Shown: one piece after another, positions 36,081 to 45,700 of the stretch
Layout of the letters: every line of letters begins with the position of its first letter
How positions within the stretch are numbered: position 1 is the stretch's first letter
Assembly: GCF_900176645.1 (NCBI RefSeq)
Contig: NZ_FXAN01000094.1
Span: forward strand, 1 to 64,000
Direction: 5' to 3'
Source of the DNA: Burkholderia singularis
GTDB taxonomy: Bacteria; Pseudomonadota; Gammaproteobacteria; Burkholderiales; Burkholderiaceae
DNA length: 64,000 bases
The notes under the pieces: model-generated
Told to the model about the DNA's origin: nothing
The model's input: only the letters and a program-made list of their open reading frames with translations
Databases searched by the model: none
Made by a program: the position numbers and the translations under genes

Positions 36081-37052
36081 CTAGGCACCCCAAACTTCCT
36101 TGAACACGCGCACCCAGTTTTCGCCCATGATCTTGCGGATGCGCGTCTCCTTCCAGCCTGCGCGCTCCATCGCGGCCGTCAAATTTGGAAATTCGCCGAT
36201 CGTGCGGATACCTTCAGGGTTCACGACTTTCCCGAAATTCGTGAGCCGCCGGTAACGTCCCTTGTCGTGAGTGAGCCAATCGAAAAATTCGACGCTATAG
36301 CCCTGCGTAAAATCGGTGCCGATGCCAACCGTATCCTCGCCGATCAGATTTACGACATAGTCGATTGCTTCGATATAGTCATCGATCGTCGCTTCGATCC
36401 CACGTTTCAGGAACGGCGCGAACATCGTCACGCCGACGAATCCGCCGGCATCGGCGATTTCCTTCAACTGCGCATCGCTTTTATTGCGCGGATGTTCCTT
36501 GAGCCCGGACGGCAGGCAATGCGAATAGCAAACGGGCTTCTTCGAGAACGCGATCGCCTCCGACGACGTGTTGCCACCCACATGCGAGAGATCGACCATG
36601 ATCCCGACGCGATTCATCTCGGTAATCACTTCGCGGCCGAAATCGGACAATCCGCCGTCGCGCTCGTAGCAGCCGGTGCCGACAAGATTTTGCGTGTTGT
36701 AGCAAAGTTGAACGACGCGCACGCCCATGTCGGCAAACGCCTCGATATAGCCAAGGTTGTCCTCGAATGCATGCGCATTCTGAAAACCGAGGATCACGCC
36801 GGTACGGCCCTCCCGCTTGGCCCGCAGGATGTCGTCCGTCGTGCGCACGAGCGTCAGCAGTTCACTGTTGTCGCGAATCTGCTTTTTCATCTGCGCGATG
36901 TTGTCGACCGTCTTCGCGAAGTTCTCCCACACCGACACCGTGCAGTTCGCGGCCGTCACGCCGCCTTTGCGCATATCTTCGAATACTGAACGGTCGAATT
37001 TCGAGATATTCAGGCCGTCGATGACGATGCTGTCTTCGTGCAGCGTACTCAT
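36081..37052 (-). CDS. Peptidase M19-like (membrane dipeptidase family) protein with altered active site
   Basis: 323 residues with the overall M19 fold: a start resembling VIDG, MRKGGVTAANCTVSVWENF, DLSHVGGNTSSEAIAFSKKPVCYSHC, and VGIGTDF near 233. In true dipeptidases the first strand carries an HxD zinc pair and a later Glu bridges both metals. Here the first motif reads DGLNIS and the Glu segment reads LGFQN, so key ligands are absent, while the later His pair remains. It probably has another substrate or reaction in the betaine operon; proteins like this sit beside dgcA in Pseudomonas too. Confidence 0.75.
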   Translation of the reverse strand: MSTLHEDSIVIDGLNISKFDRSVFEDMRKGGVTAANCTVSVWENFAKTVDNIAQMKKQIRDNSELLTLVRTTDDILRAKREGRTGVILGFQNAHAFEDNLGYIEAFADMGVRVVQLCYNTQNLVGTGCYERDGGLSDFGREVITEMNRVGIMVDLSHVGGNTSSEAIAFSKKPVCYSHCLPSGLKEHPRNKSDAQLKEIADAGGFVGVTMFAPFLKRGIEATIDDYIEAIDYVVNLIGEDTVGIGTDFTQGYSVEFFDWLTHDKGRYRRLTNFGKVVNPEGIRTIGEFPNLTAAMERAGWKETRIRKIMGENWVRVFKEVWGA

Positions 37053-37125
37053 GGGTTGAAGGCTCCAGTCTCAGTTTATTTCGCGCGTAATCCGGTTCGG
37101 CGGTGCAGCGGCCGGGGTACGATTT

Positions 37126-38400
37126 TCAATAGATCGGAAAACGTTCGCAGAGCGCGAAGATCTCCCGACGCACTCGTTGTTCAGTCGCACGGTCCCCTTC
37201 GGGATTTGCGCGCAATGCGTCGAGCACCTCGACGATCAGCCTACCGACCTCACGAAACTCCGTGACGCCGAAACCGCGCGTCGTACCAGCCGGCGTGCCG
37301 AGACGAACGCCAGAGGTGACCGTCGGCTTTTCCGTATCGAACGGAATCCCGTTCTTATTGCACGTGATGCCTGCACGTTCGAGCGCCTGCTCGACCTGCA
37401 TGCCTTTCAACCCTTTGGGCCGCAAATCGACAAGCAGTAGATGATTGTCGGTGCCGCCCGTCACGAGATCGACACCGCCTGCCTTGAGCACGTCACCGAG
37501 TGCTTGCGCGTTCGCGAGTACTGCATCAATGTAGGTCTTGAAGCTGCCCTCCAGCACTTCGCCGAACGCCACCGCTTTACCGGCAATCACGTGCATCAGC
37601 GGGCCACCTTGCAGACCGGGAAACACCGCCGAATTAATCTTCTTCGCAATCTCGTCTTCATTGGTGAGCACGAAGCCACCGCGCGGGCCGCGCAGCGTTT
37701 TGTGCGTCGTCGACGTGACGACATGCGCATGCTCGACCGGATTCGAATGCCGCCCCGCAGCGATCACGCCGGCGATGTGCGCCATGTCGACCATCAGCTT
37801 TGCACCGACGGCATCGGCAATTGCGCGGAAGCGGGCAAAATCGAGCTTGCGCGGATACGCGGAAAAACCCGCGATAATGAGGGCAGGCCGATGCTGACGC
37901 GCGAGTTCATCGATCTCGTCGTAATCAATCAACATCGTGTCGCGATTGACGCCGTACTGAACCGCGTTGAACCATTTGCCGGACAGCGCGGGTTTCGCCC
38001 CGTGCGTCAGGTGCCCTCCCGCGTCGAGCGACATTCCAAGCACCGTGTCGCCCGGCTTCGCGAGCGCCAGCATCACGGCGCCGTTCGCCTGTGCGCCCGA
38101 GTGCGGCTGCACGTTCGCATGCGCCGCACCGAAAATGCGCTTCACGCGCTCGATCGCCAGCACCTCGATTTCATCCACGCATTCGCAGCCGCCGTAATAG
38201 CGCTTGCCGGGGTAGCCCTCCGCATACTTGTTCGTCAGCACCGAACCTTGTGCTTCGAGCACCGCTCGGGACACGATGTTTTCCGATGCGATCAATTCGA
38301 CCTGAGACTGCTGCCTTTCGAGTTCCTTGACGATTGCGCCCCGCACGGACGCGTCGCGCTGCGCAAGCGATTGCGAAAAGAATGGGTTGGCGTTCGACAT
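37126..38400 (-). CDS. glyA: Serine hydroxymethyltransferase GlyA
   Basis: Interconverts glycine plus methylene-tetrahydrofolate and serine with PLP, absorbing the glycine and one-carbon units made by betaine demethylation. 424 residues from ATG 38400 (GGAAAG site). Motifs: [19 protein letters not shown] near residue 32, [44 protein letters not shown], and the PLP lysine in [16 protein letters not shown] near 230. It is the first gene of the leftward betaine operon and is likely a pathway-specific second copy rather than the housekeeping enzyme. The intergenic region upstream (38401-38833) also holds the gbdR promoter. Confidence 0.95.
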   Translation of the reverse strand: MSNANPFFSQSLAQRDASVRGAIVKELERQQSQVELIASENIVSRAVLEAQGSVLTNKYAEGYPGKRYYGGCECVDEIEVLAIERVKRIFGAAHANVQPHSGAQANGAVMLALAKPGDTVLGMSLDAGGHLTHGAKPALSGKWFNAVQYGVNRDTMLIDYDEIDELARQHRPALIIAGFSAYPRKLDFARFRAIADAVGAKLMVDMAHIAGVIAAGRHSNPVEHAHVVTSTTHKTLRGPRGGFVLTNEDEIAKKINSAVFPGLQGGPLMHVIAGKAVAFGEVLEGSFKTYIDAVLANAQALGDVLKAGGVDLVTGGTDNHLLLVDLRPKGLKGMQVEQALERAGITCNKNGIPFDTEKPTVTSGVRLGTPAGTTRGFGVTEFREVGRLIVEVLDALRANPEGDRATEQRVRREIFALCERFPIY

Positions 38401-38833
38401 CGAGCTTTCCGTGACTGGAGTGGAGAATGGCCGCAAGACCCGGCCAAGCCCGTCTCGCGGCGTTCCGGCGTGCCTTCGAAGCAAGCGCCGACGGCTCTAT
38501 TCTTGTCGTTCGGATTTTTTGCCTATTGATGAATTCAGACGCTTTCTTTTCCTTTTCCGACATCCCCGTCCGTTTTGAACAAGTAGCGCTCGGCTAGCCG
38601 ATCCGACCACTAAAAAATGGCGTTCGTACTGCGTGCGGCACTGACACGGTGCCGCTGCTGCACCCGTGTCGAGCCACGGCTCCCGCACACGGTGCAATGC
38701 AGCAACGCGCATGTGTGCGCCGGACGCTTCGATCTAGGGTTTAGCCGTATGGCACGCTTGTTGCGCTCGCTCCCACAATACGCGAGCCGAGTGCCCCGGC
38801 GTCGCATCGAGCTCAAATAAGGAACGTTCCCCC
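38401..38833. other. Divergent regulatory region between glyA and gbdR
   Basis: About 430 bp with no credible gene. It holds the sigma-54 promoter of gbdR (38750-38764) and presumably GbdR-binding sites for the glyA operon. Open frames here lack ribosome sites. Confidence 0.6.
38750..38764 (+). promoter_or_regulatory. Sigma-54 (-24/-12) promoter of gbdR
   Basis: TGGCACG-CTTG-TTGC matches the RpoN consensus TGGCACG-N4-TTGC exactly, with GG and GC ten bases apart, 70 bp before the gbdR ATG on the coding strand. Nitrogen- or carbon-control activators (NtrC/CbrB type) would bind further upstream. Confidence 0.75.
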
Positions 38834-39859
38834 ATGTCGCCCGACCGCACCGCGTCGATGTCACATTTCGCGTTCATGCCGCTGCCGAACTTCACGATGA
38901 TCGCGTTCACCAATGCGATCGAAGTCCTCAGGATGGCAAACTATTTGAGCGGTCAGTCGCTTTATCGCTGGTCGATCATCAGTCCGAACGGCGGCACGAT
39001 CACCGCAAGCAATGGGCTCTCGGTCGATACCGGCCCGGCCGAATGCGTCGGGCAGCCGGATGCCGTATTTGTCTGCGGGGGCGTCGACGTGCAGCACTCG
39101 ACGCTGCCCGAACACTTGGCCACGCTGCGCCGCTTCGCCCGCGCCGGCGTCACGCTCGGCAGCCTGTGCACCGGCACCTATGCGCTTGCGAAAGCGGGTC
39201 TGCTGGTCGGCTACGCGTGCGCGATCCACTGGGAAAATCTGTCGGCCCTGAAGGAGGAATTTCCCGAAACGCGCTTCCTGAAGGAATTGTTCGTGATCGA
39301 CCGCGACCGCATCACCTGCACGGGCGGCGTCGCGCCGCTGGATATGATGCTGAACCTGATCGCCGCGCGCGTGGGCACCGCACGCGTCACACAGATCGCC
39401 GAGCAGTTCATCGTCGAGCACGTGCGCGACACGCATGCGCAGCAGCGGATGCCGCTTGTCGCCCGACTGGGTTCCGCGAACAAATCGCTGTTCGAAGTAA
39501 TCTCGCTGATGGAAAACAACATTGAGGAGCCGCTGTCGCGCGAGGAACTCGCTCGGCTCGCAAACATGTCGCAGCGGCAGTTGCAGCGACTCTTTCGCGA
39601 GCACCTCGGCATGACGCCGACGCATTATTACTTGACCCTGCGCCTGCGCCGCGCCCGCGAATTGCTGCTGCAGACCGACATGTCGATCATGCACATCACG
39701 ATGGCCTGCGGCTTCCAGTCCGCCTGCCACTTCAGCAAGAGCTATCGTGATGCGTTCGGCACCGCGCCGACGCGCGAACGCCGCAAGCAGGTTGCCCCGC
39801 TCGCTCAATCCGCGCTGCCGGGCAGCGCAACCGCGTCGCCGCTGTTGCTTCACGCATGA
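38834..39859 (+). CDS. gbdR: Glycine betaine/dimethylglycine-responsive activator GbdR
   Basis: 341 residues, AraC/GlxA family. The DJ-1-like sensor domain (FAFMPLPNFTMIAFTNAIEVLRMANYLSG, GSLCTGTYALAKAGLL, CTGGVAPLDMMLNLI) is followed by an AraC DNA-binding domain from about residue 225 (ELARLANMSQRQLQRLF, ITMACGFQSACHFSKSYRDAFG). It is divergent from glyA and next to the betaine genes, as GbdR is in Pseudomonas, where it activates gbc, dgc and related operons on sensing betaine or dimethylglycine. AAGGAA site 8 nt before ATG; a sigma-54 promoter lies 70 bp upstream. Confidence 0.92.
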   Translation: MSPDRTASMSHFAFMPLPNFTMIAFTNAIEVLRMANYLSGQSLYRWSIISPNGGTITASNGLSVDTGPAECVGQPDAVFVCGGVDVQHSTLPEHLATLRRFARAGVTLGSLCTGTYALAKAGLLVGYACAIHWENLSALKEEFPETRFLKELFVIDRDRITCTGGVAPLDMMLNLIAARVGTARVTQIAEQFIVEHVRDTHAQQRMPLVARLGSANKSLFEVISLMENNIEEPLSREELARLANMSQRQLQRLFREHLGMTPTHYYLTLRLRRARELLLQTDMSIMHITMACGFQSACHFSKSYRDAFGTAPTRERRKQVAPLAQSALPGSATASPLLLHA

Positions 39860-39904
39860 GACTGCGCTCGGCACCCGCTCGGACTTCCGAATAATTTGAT
39901 GCCT

Positions 39905-39928
39905 GCCGCTCCCCCGCGAAGGAGCGGC
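39905..39928. terminator. Hairpin between convergent gbdR and fdhA
   Basis: An 8-bp perfect stem (GCCGCTCC with GGAGCGGC) and an 8-nt loop between the two stop codons. No T run on either strand, so a weak or Rho-assisted bidirectional terminator. Confidence 0.4.
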
Positions 39929-39985
39929 GCAACGCTGCCGGCACGCTCGATTGCACCGGCAGCCCGCGCACCGCGAAAACGAATA

Positions 39986-41185
39986 TCAAGCCGCTTTCAG
40001 CATTCCATGCGGATCGATGACGAATTTGCGCGGCGCGCCGCCGTCGAACTTCCGGTAGCCTTCAGGCGCCTGATCGAGCGAGATCACCGTTACATTGACG
40101 ATTTGCGCGATCGGCAACCGGTCGAACAAGATCGCCTGCATCAGATTGCGATTGTATTTGAGCACGGGCGTCTGGCCGGTATGGAACGTGTGCGACTTCG
40201 CCCAGCCCAGACCGAAACGGATACTCAGGCTGCCGTGCTTCGCGGCGGTGTCGACCGCGCCCGGATCGTCGGTCACGTAAAGGCCCGGAATCCCGATCGC
40301 GCCAGCCGGCCGCGTGATCTCCATCAGCGCGTTCAGCACCGTTGCGGGCGCCTCCGCTTCGTGGGCGGACGAACCATGACCGTGGGCCTCGAAGCCGACG
40401 CAATCGATCGCGCAATCGATCTCCGGCTTGCCGAGAATCTGCTCGATCTGCTCACCGAGCGTCGCGTCCTGCGACAAATCGACAACTTCGAATCCCATCG
40501 CCTTTGCGTGCGCGAGGCGCTCGGCATTCATGTCGCCGACGATCGTGCATGCCGCGCCAAGCAGGCGCGCCGACGCGGCGGCCGCCATCCCGACCGGCCC
40601 CGCGCCTGCGACGTACACGGTCGACCCCGGCTTCACGCCCGCAGACACGGCGCCGTGATAGCCCGTCGGCAGGATGTCGGACAGGCACGTGAGATCGCGA
40701 ATCTTCGCCATTGCCTGATCTCGATCGGGAAATTTCAGCAGATTGAAATCGGCATAGGGAACAAGCACGTATTCGGCCTGACCGCCGATCCAGCCGCCCA
40801 TGTCGACATAGCCGTATGCGCCGCCCGCGCGCGCGGGGTTGACGTTCAGGCACACGCCCGTGTGCTGTTCGCGACACATCGCACAGCGACCGCACGCGAC
40901 GTTGAACGGCACCGACACCAGATCGCCGATCTTCAGCGTCTCGACATCGCGCCCCACCTCGATCACCTCGCCCGTGATCTCGTGGCCAAGCACGAGGCCG
41001 ACGGGCGCTGTCGTGCGGCCCCGCACCATGTGCTGATCGGAGCCGCAAATATTCGTGCTGACCACTTTCAGAATGACGCCATGACCAATCGCACGGCCGC
41101 TCGGATCGACCATTTTCGGATAGTCGATGCTCTGCACTTCGACACTGCCTGGCCCTTGATACACGACACCTCGGTTGCTGCTCAT
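39986..41185 (-). CDS. fdhA: Glutathione-independent formaldehyde dehydrogenase FdhA
   Basis: Oxidises to formate the formaldehyde released by GbcAB and DgcAB. 399 residues from ATG 41185, the length of Pseudomonas putida FdhA. Zinc-dependent alcohol dehydrogenase family: catalytic zinc in NICGSDQHMVRG and GLVLGHEITGEV, structural zinc Cys cluster CGRCAMCREQHTGVC near 97-111, NAD loop VYVAGAGPVGMAAAASARLLGA, then GDMNAERL. The long insert around GHGSSAHEAEAPATVLNALME is typical of the dismutase-type enzyme that keeps its NAD bound. It is convergent with gbdR. Confidence 0.93.
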   Translation of the reverse strand: MSSNRGVVYQGPGSVEVQSIDYPKMVDPSGRAIGHGVILKVVSTNICGSDQHMVRGRTTAPVGLVLGHEITGEVIEVGRDVETLKIGDLVSVPFNVACGRCAMCREQHTGVCLNVNPARAGGAYGYVDMGGWIGGQAEYVLVPYADFNLLKFPDRDQAMAKIRDLTCLSDILPTGYHGAVSAGVKPGSTVYVAGAGPVGMAAAASARLLGAACTIVGDMNAERLAHAKAMGFEVVDLSQDATLGEQIEQILGKPEIDCAIDCVGFEAHGHGSSAHEAEAPATVLNALMEITRPAGAIGIPGLYVTDDPGAVDTAAKHGSLSIRFGLGWAKSHTFHTGQTPVLKYNRNLMQAILFDRLPIAQIVNVTVISLDQAPEGYRKFDGGAPRKFVIDPHGMLKAA

Positions 41186-41397
41186 CGCATTGTCTCCATG
41201 TCTCGTTGGCATTGCGCCGCGCGCCGCCGGGCCGGCGCCCAGGCATCAGCCGGCGTCGCGCACGCCTATCGAGCGTAGCTTGCAAGCCGGTGGACCAAGC
41301 AGCCAAAACCGACACCGGCTTGACGATGCCCGCCATCGCCGATGCTGCGGCGCAACGTCAACAAGAAGGGACAATAGGATGGGATGCGGCGCATGCG

Positions 41398-42420
41398 TCA
41401 TGCCGCGGCATCGTCCTCAGCAAGTTGGAACAGGCAATCGCCGCGCTGCACCTGAGCGGGTACGCGCTTGCAGATCACCTCGCCGTCGCTGTCGAAACAT
41501 TGCGTGACCGGCTCGCGCAGCGGCGTGTCCGGAAAATGGATCAACGCCGCCGGCTGACCTGCCCGCACCCGCTCGCCGAGTTCGACGAGCGGCTCGTAGA
41601 GCCCCTTGTCGTATGCGTAGACATAATGCCGAGCGCCGGCCACCCGCATGAAGCGCGTCTGGGCCGGCGGGCCGTCCGGCACCAGAGGGCCGTGTAGCGC
41701 GCCGACGAAGCCGAGAAAATGCAGCAGCCCCCGGCGCGCGTCGCGAATCAGCGCGGAATCGGACATCCCGCCGCCGCCAAGCTCGGTCAGGATCGAGATT
41801 GCGCCTTGCCGGCGCGCGGCAGACGACGCATGCACCGGATTAGGCGCATGCACGAACGCGCGCGGCAAGCCAAACGCGGCGAGCAGCGCGCGCACGCGCG
41901 CGCGTTCGGCAGCGTCGCGCGGTTCGAGCGCAAGCATGTTACCGCCGTGATATAGCAGCGAGCTGCCGCCCGAATGCAAATCGACGAGATACTGCGCGCG
42001 CGGCAGCAGCGTGTGCTCGATGTAGTCGGCGATCACCGCAGTCGGCGAGCCCATCGGGTCGCCGGGGAAACTGCGGTTCAGATTTCCGCCATCGAGCGGC
42101 GACACGCGCAATCCGGCCTCCGCCGCCGGAAAATTCGCCATCGGCAAAACGATGAGCTGCCCGTCGACCATTTGAGGATCGATTTCGATCACAAGCCGCG
42201 ACGCAACAATCTGCCCTTCGTACTCGTCGCCATGATTGCCCGCCAGCACGAGCACCGTCGGGCCGCTACCGTTGCGAATCGACACGATCGGCAACGGGAT
42301 CCATCCGTATGCCGAACGATGGACCGAATGCGGCAAACGCAGATAGCCTGCGTGCTTGCCGTCGGCATCGAGATCGATTTCACAGTGGATCGGGTTGCGA
42401 AAGCCAGGGGTATCGGTCAT
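41398..42420 (-). CDS. Succinylglutamate desuccinylase/aspartoacylase-family zinc deacylase
   Basis: 340 residues from ATG 42420 (ATG 42429 possible; ribosome site weak either way). Zinc carboxypeptidase-like fold: VLVLAGNHGDEYEGQ gives the HxxE zinc pair, VDLHSGG the third His, and LNRSFPGDP the substrate Arg; TELGGGG supplies the catalytic Glu region. A C-terminal beta domain completes it. The relatives deacylate N-acetyl or N-succinyl amino acids, and the overall pattern is close to DoeB-type N-acetyl-diaminobutyrate deacetylases of ectoine use, but no other ectoine gene is present. The substrate is therefore unassigned. Confidence 0.75.
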   Translation of the reverse strand: MTDTPGFRNPIHCEIDLDADGKHAGYLRLPHSVHRSAYGWIPLPIVSIRNGSGPTVLVLAGNHGDEYEGQIVASRLVIEIDPQMVDGQLIVLPMANFPAAEAGLRVSPLDGGNLNRSFPGDPMGSPTAVIADYIEHTLLPRAQYLVDLHSGGSSLLYHGGNMLALEPRDAAERARVRALLAAFGLPRAFVHAPNPVHASSAARRQGAISILTELGGGGMSDSALIRDARRGLLHFLGFVGALHGPLVPDGPPAQTRFMRVAGARHYVYAYDKGLYEPLVELGERVRAGQPAALIHFPDTPLREPVTQCFDSDGEVICKRVPAQVQRGDCLFQLAEDDAAA

Positions 42421-42429
42421 GATCGGCAT

Positions 42430-42809
42430 CGGCCGGCGACGGCCACAGGGCAAACGAGGCGATGCGAAAAAGCTTACTCGGAATCGTTCTCGCGTGGACG
42501 GCGCACAGCTCACGGACGACAGGATCGTAACGCGCCGCCATACCGGCTGAAACCATGGAAGCGTCCGATCGTTATCCGCATCGTGTTGCTTTGGATAGCG
42601 GACGAACGGGATTGCCGCCGCACGAATAGCCGCAATCCGCCGATTCTGCTAACGTGGTCCTGCGTCGCAGGCAATGCACGCGCAATGGGCAAAATAGGAG
42701 AATCGAGCAAGCGCAATGCGCACTGTCGCATGCGCCGAGGCAATCGCGGCCGTCGGTGCGCCTCGCCGGCTCCGGCGGCGAGAGCTCTCCCTCCCACGGA
42801 GATCGACGT
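42430..42809. other. Intergenic region between divergent deacylase and small-protein genes
   Basis: About 380 bp without a supported gene. It must contain both promoters; no strong consensus or hairpin stood out. Confidence 0.4.
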
Positions 42810-43046
42810 ATGGCAACGGAATATCAGTTCGACGTGTTCGGCAAGCAAATCTGGGTCGAGCGTGTACAAGATCGCTGGGTGCCGTTCTATCCCGGCAACG
42901 ACGGCAAGCGCCGCCCCGCACATTTCGTGATCCCCGATTTTCTCGACGCCGCCGAGCTGGGCCAGTACCTCGGCGATCTGTTCCATGAGAGCGCGACCCC
43001 TGACAAAGGCAACGTCAAGCGCCTCGATCTTCCGGAACCGGACTGA
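42810..43046 (+). CDS. Small conserved protein, function unknown
   Basis: 78 residues with a GGAG site 8-9 nt before ATG. The sequence (ATEYQFDVFGKQIWVERVQDRW, then PFYPGNDGKRRPAHFVIPDF) is acidic and compact, with no signal or membrane helix, and resembles short conserved beta-proteobacterial proteins (DUF7661-like). It stands alone, upstream of yihY on the same strand with a 165-bp gap. Confidence 0.65.
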   Translation: MATEYQFDVFGKQIWVERVQDRWVPFYPGNDGKRRPAHFVIPDFLDAAELGQYLGDLFHESATPDKGNVKRLDLPEPD

Positions 43047-43211
43047 TCCGGCCCGTCCCGATTCCGCATGGCCGCCGGCCGCAAGGACCGGCCCGGCCGC
43101 CGCCTGCTGCTCCGCCATGCGCAATCCGAATAAACTTTTCGTGCCGAATGGCGTCCGAACGCAGGATAGCCAATCACACCAGCGCCGCCCGCGCGCCGGT
43201 ACGCATATTCG

Positions 43212-44132
43212 ATGAAACTTCAGATTCCTCAGCAATCGGACAAACTCGTGCGCCATAACGTCAACTGGGTGCTGAACGCCTTCAAACGCTTCTCAGCCGA
43301 CCGTTGTCCGGCCATGGCGGCAAGCATCGCGTTTTACGCAGCGTTTTCGCTTGCGCCCACGCTCGTGATGGTGATCGCCGTCGCAGGCTGGTTCTTCGGC
43401 GCCGACGCCGCGCGCGGCGAAGTGTTCAACCACGTGCACGAGCTGATCGGCAACGAAGCCGCGGCCGGCGTGCAGACGATCGTCGAGAATGCTCACCGCA
43501 GCGGCAGCCGCGGCGGCATAGCGGCCTTGATCTCGTTCGCCATGCTCGCAATCGGCGCATCCGCGACGTTCGCGTCGCTGAACACAGCGCTGAGCATCAT
43601 CTGGCCTGCCGATGGCGAGCGCGCGTCGTCAGTGCTCGGGCTCGTGCGGGTCCGGCTGATTTCGTTCGGGCTGGTACTCGGCGTCGCGTTCCTGTTGATC
43701 GTCTCGCTCGTGCTTGATACGGCGATCACGTTCATCGGCCACTGGCTGTGGGGCAATTCGCCGTATGTCGTCATCGGCAATGCGTTGCAATTCTCAGTTG
43801 GCATTGCCGTACTCGCCGCTGCGTTCGGCACGCTGATGAAGTTCCTGCCGGACGCGCGCGTACCGTTTCGCGACGCGATGACGGGCGGCATCGTCTCTGC
43901 CGTGCTGTTCTCGGCGGGCAAGAAACTCTTCGCGCTGTATCTCGCGCATGCGGGCACCGCTAGCGCATTCGGCGCAGCGGGTTCGTTCGCAGTGCTGCTG
44001 ATGTGGCTGTACTTTTCGGCCGCCGTGCTGCTGCTCGGCGCGGAATTCGCTGCAGCGCGCAACGCCACGCATCTTCACGCCCAAAACGAGACTTCCTCCC
44101 CAGCCGCAATGCGCGATCGTTCATCCAGTTAA
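43212..44132 (+). CDS. YihY/BrkB family inner-membrane protein
   Basis: 306 residues with about six membrane helices. Family features: RFSADRCPAMAASIAFYAAFSLAPTLVMVIAVAGWFFG at the first helices, ASATFASLNTALSIIWPA, LKFLPDARVPFRDAMTGGIVSAVLFSAGKKLFALYLA, and the final YGAAGSF-like helix FGAAGSFAVLLMWLYFSAAVLLLGAEFAAA. Once taken for ribonuclease BN, now regarded as a transporter-like protein of unknown substrate. The ribosome site is weak. Confidence 0.88.
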   Translation: MKLQIPQQSDKLVRHNVNWVLNAFKRFSADRCPAMAASIAFYAAFSLAPTLVMVIAVAGWFFGADAARGEVFNHVHELIGNEAAAGVQTIVENAHRSGSRGGIAALISFAMLAIGASATFASLNTALSIIWPADGERASSVLGLVRVRLISFGLVLGVAFLLIVSLVLDTAITFIGHWLWGNSPYVVIGNALQFSVGIAVLAAAFGTLMKFLPDARVPFRDAMTGGIVSAVLFSAGKKLFALYLAHAGTASAFGAAGSFAVLLMWLYFSAAVLLLGAEFAAARNATHLHAQNETSSPAAMRDRSSS

Positions 44133-44527
44133 TTCGATGGCCATGCGATCCCAGAATCGCAATATCCCTTCGAATTCCATACTGTTTTATTTATTTTAAC
44201 TTTCTCGGATTCTTCTTATCGCGCACTCGGCTGGGAAAGCGCGCCCATATCTCGCGCGCAAACGTTTGCTCGCTCATTTTTTTACATCAAACGAGCGAAA
44301 ACACGCAGCGCCGCAAACAATCCCTGCTTGCCGAAACAATCGCAGAACGGCACCTGGAATTCCCACAACAAATAGAAACAATTCATTATGTATTTGATGC
44401 AAAAGGGATTTATAGCGACTGTCACCTTTATGAGACACTTTTTGTTTTTATGATTTCTTACGTTGGGTGCATTACGCTATTCTGCAAATCGCAACAAAAA
44501 CGATTGACTCGCGTGGAGAAAAACCCA
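44133..44527. other. A/T-rich leader region of the porin gene
   Basis: About 395 bp between yihY and the porin start. It is A/T-rich around 44170-44215 and 44370-44470, as expected for a strong porin promoter and a long 5' leader. No coding frame has support. The leader could be a target of small-RNA control. Confidence 0.4.
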
Positions 44528-45700
44528 ATGAAAAAGCTCACTTTGTCGACTCTGTCTCTTGCACTCCTAAGCGCTGCCGGCGCAGCTCATGCGCAAAGCA
44601 GCGTTACGCTGTACGGCGTCATCGACACGTCGATCACTTACGTTCACGGTGTCGACGGTCAGTCCAAGAATCTCTGGGCAATGGGTAGCGGCAACCTGCA
44701 AGGCAGCCGTTGGGGCCTGAAGGGCGTCGAGGACATCGGCGGCGGCTTGAAGGCGATCTTCCAGTTGGAAAACGGCTTTGATTCGTCCAATGGCCGACTC
44801 AATCAGGGGGGCCGTATCTTCGGCCGTCAAGCGTTCGTCGGGTTGCAAAGCAACCAGCTCGGTACGCTCACGCTCGGCCGTCAATACGATCCGCTCGTCG
44901 ACCTCGTCCAGCCGATCACTGCCGACAACTACTTCGGCTCGCTGTTCGCCACCCCGGGCGATGTCGACAACAACGACAACAGCCTGCGCGTGAACAACGC
45001 GGTCAAGTACACGTCGCCCGTGTATGCCGGCCTCCAATTCGAAGCCATGTATTCGTTCGGCGGCATCGCGGGCCGCGCCGGTTCGGGCCTCACGTATTCG
45101 GTGGCGGCGGCTTACAACAACGGTCCGTTCAGTATCGCAGGCGGCTACTTCAACGCAAACAACCTGCTCACCGCGGATCGCCCGAACAACGCATGGACCG
45201 CGCCATCGGCGGACGCGCTGTTCGACAGCCACATCAACGACGCCTACATGAGCGCGCGCAGCGTAGCGATCGCGCAAGTGGCCGCGCAATACGTGTATGG
45301 TCCGTTCACGTTTGGCGCCGGCTATGCGAACTCGGAATTCGACCGCGACGGATACTCGGTGGCGGGCTTCCACAAGAGCCAATACTATGACACCGGCCGC
45401 GGCTTCGTGATCTATCAGGCCACGCCGGCGCTGATGCTCGGCCTTGGCTATATCTTCACGAAGGCGCGTGGCGACGCGGACGCGAAGTATCACCAAGTTT
45501 CGGTGGGTGCCGACTACTCGCTGTCCAAGCGCACGGACGTCTATTTGGCAGGCGCGTACCAGCACGCCAGCGGTACACAGCTGATCAATGCCGGCGGCAC
45601 GCTGGTTTCGCAGCCGGCGCAAGCATCGATCGGCTCGTATGGCTACAACGGCACGAAGAACCAGGAAATGGTCGCGGTCGGCCTGCGCCACAAGTTCTAA
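44528..45700 (+). CDS. General porin (Burkholderiales OmpC-like)
   Basis: 390 residues from ATG 44528. Signal peptide 1-22 (ends AGAAHA), mature start QSSVTLYGVIDTSI. Trimeric 16-strand porin pattern: SRWGLKGVEDIGGGLKAIFQLENGF, FGRQAFVGLQSNQLGTLTLGRQYDP, ADYSLSKRTDVYLAGAYQHASG and a terminal strand ending in RHKF with C-terminal Phe. It is a different paralogue from the porin at 22739-23887. It is followed by a strong bidirectional terminator. Confidence 0.93.
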   Translation: MKKLTLSTLSLALLSAAGAAHAQSSVTLYGVIDTSITYVHGVDGQSKNLWAMGSGNLQGSRWGLKGVEDIGGGLKAIFQLENGFDSSNGRLNQGGRIFGRQAFVGLQSNQLGTLTLGRQYDPLVDLVQPITADNYFGSLFATPGDVDNNDNSLRVNNAVKYTSPVYAGLQFEAMYSFGGIAGRAGSGLTYSVAAAYNNGPFSIAGGYFNANNLLTADRPNNAWTAPSADALFDSHINDAYMSARSVAIAQVAAQYVYGPFTFGAGYANSEFDRDGYSVAGFHKSQYYDTGRGFVIYQATPALMLGLGYIFTKARGDADAKYHQVSVGADYSLSKRTDVYLAGAYQHASGTQLINAGGTLVSQPAQASIGSYGYNGTKNQEMVAVGLRHKF

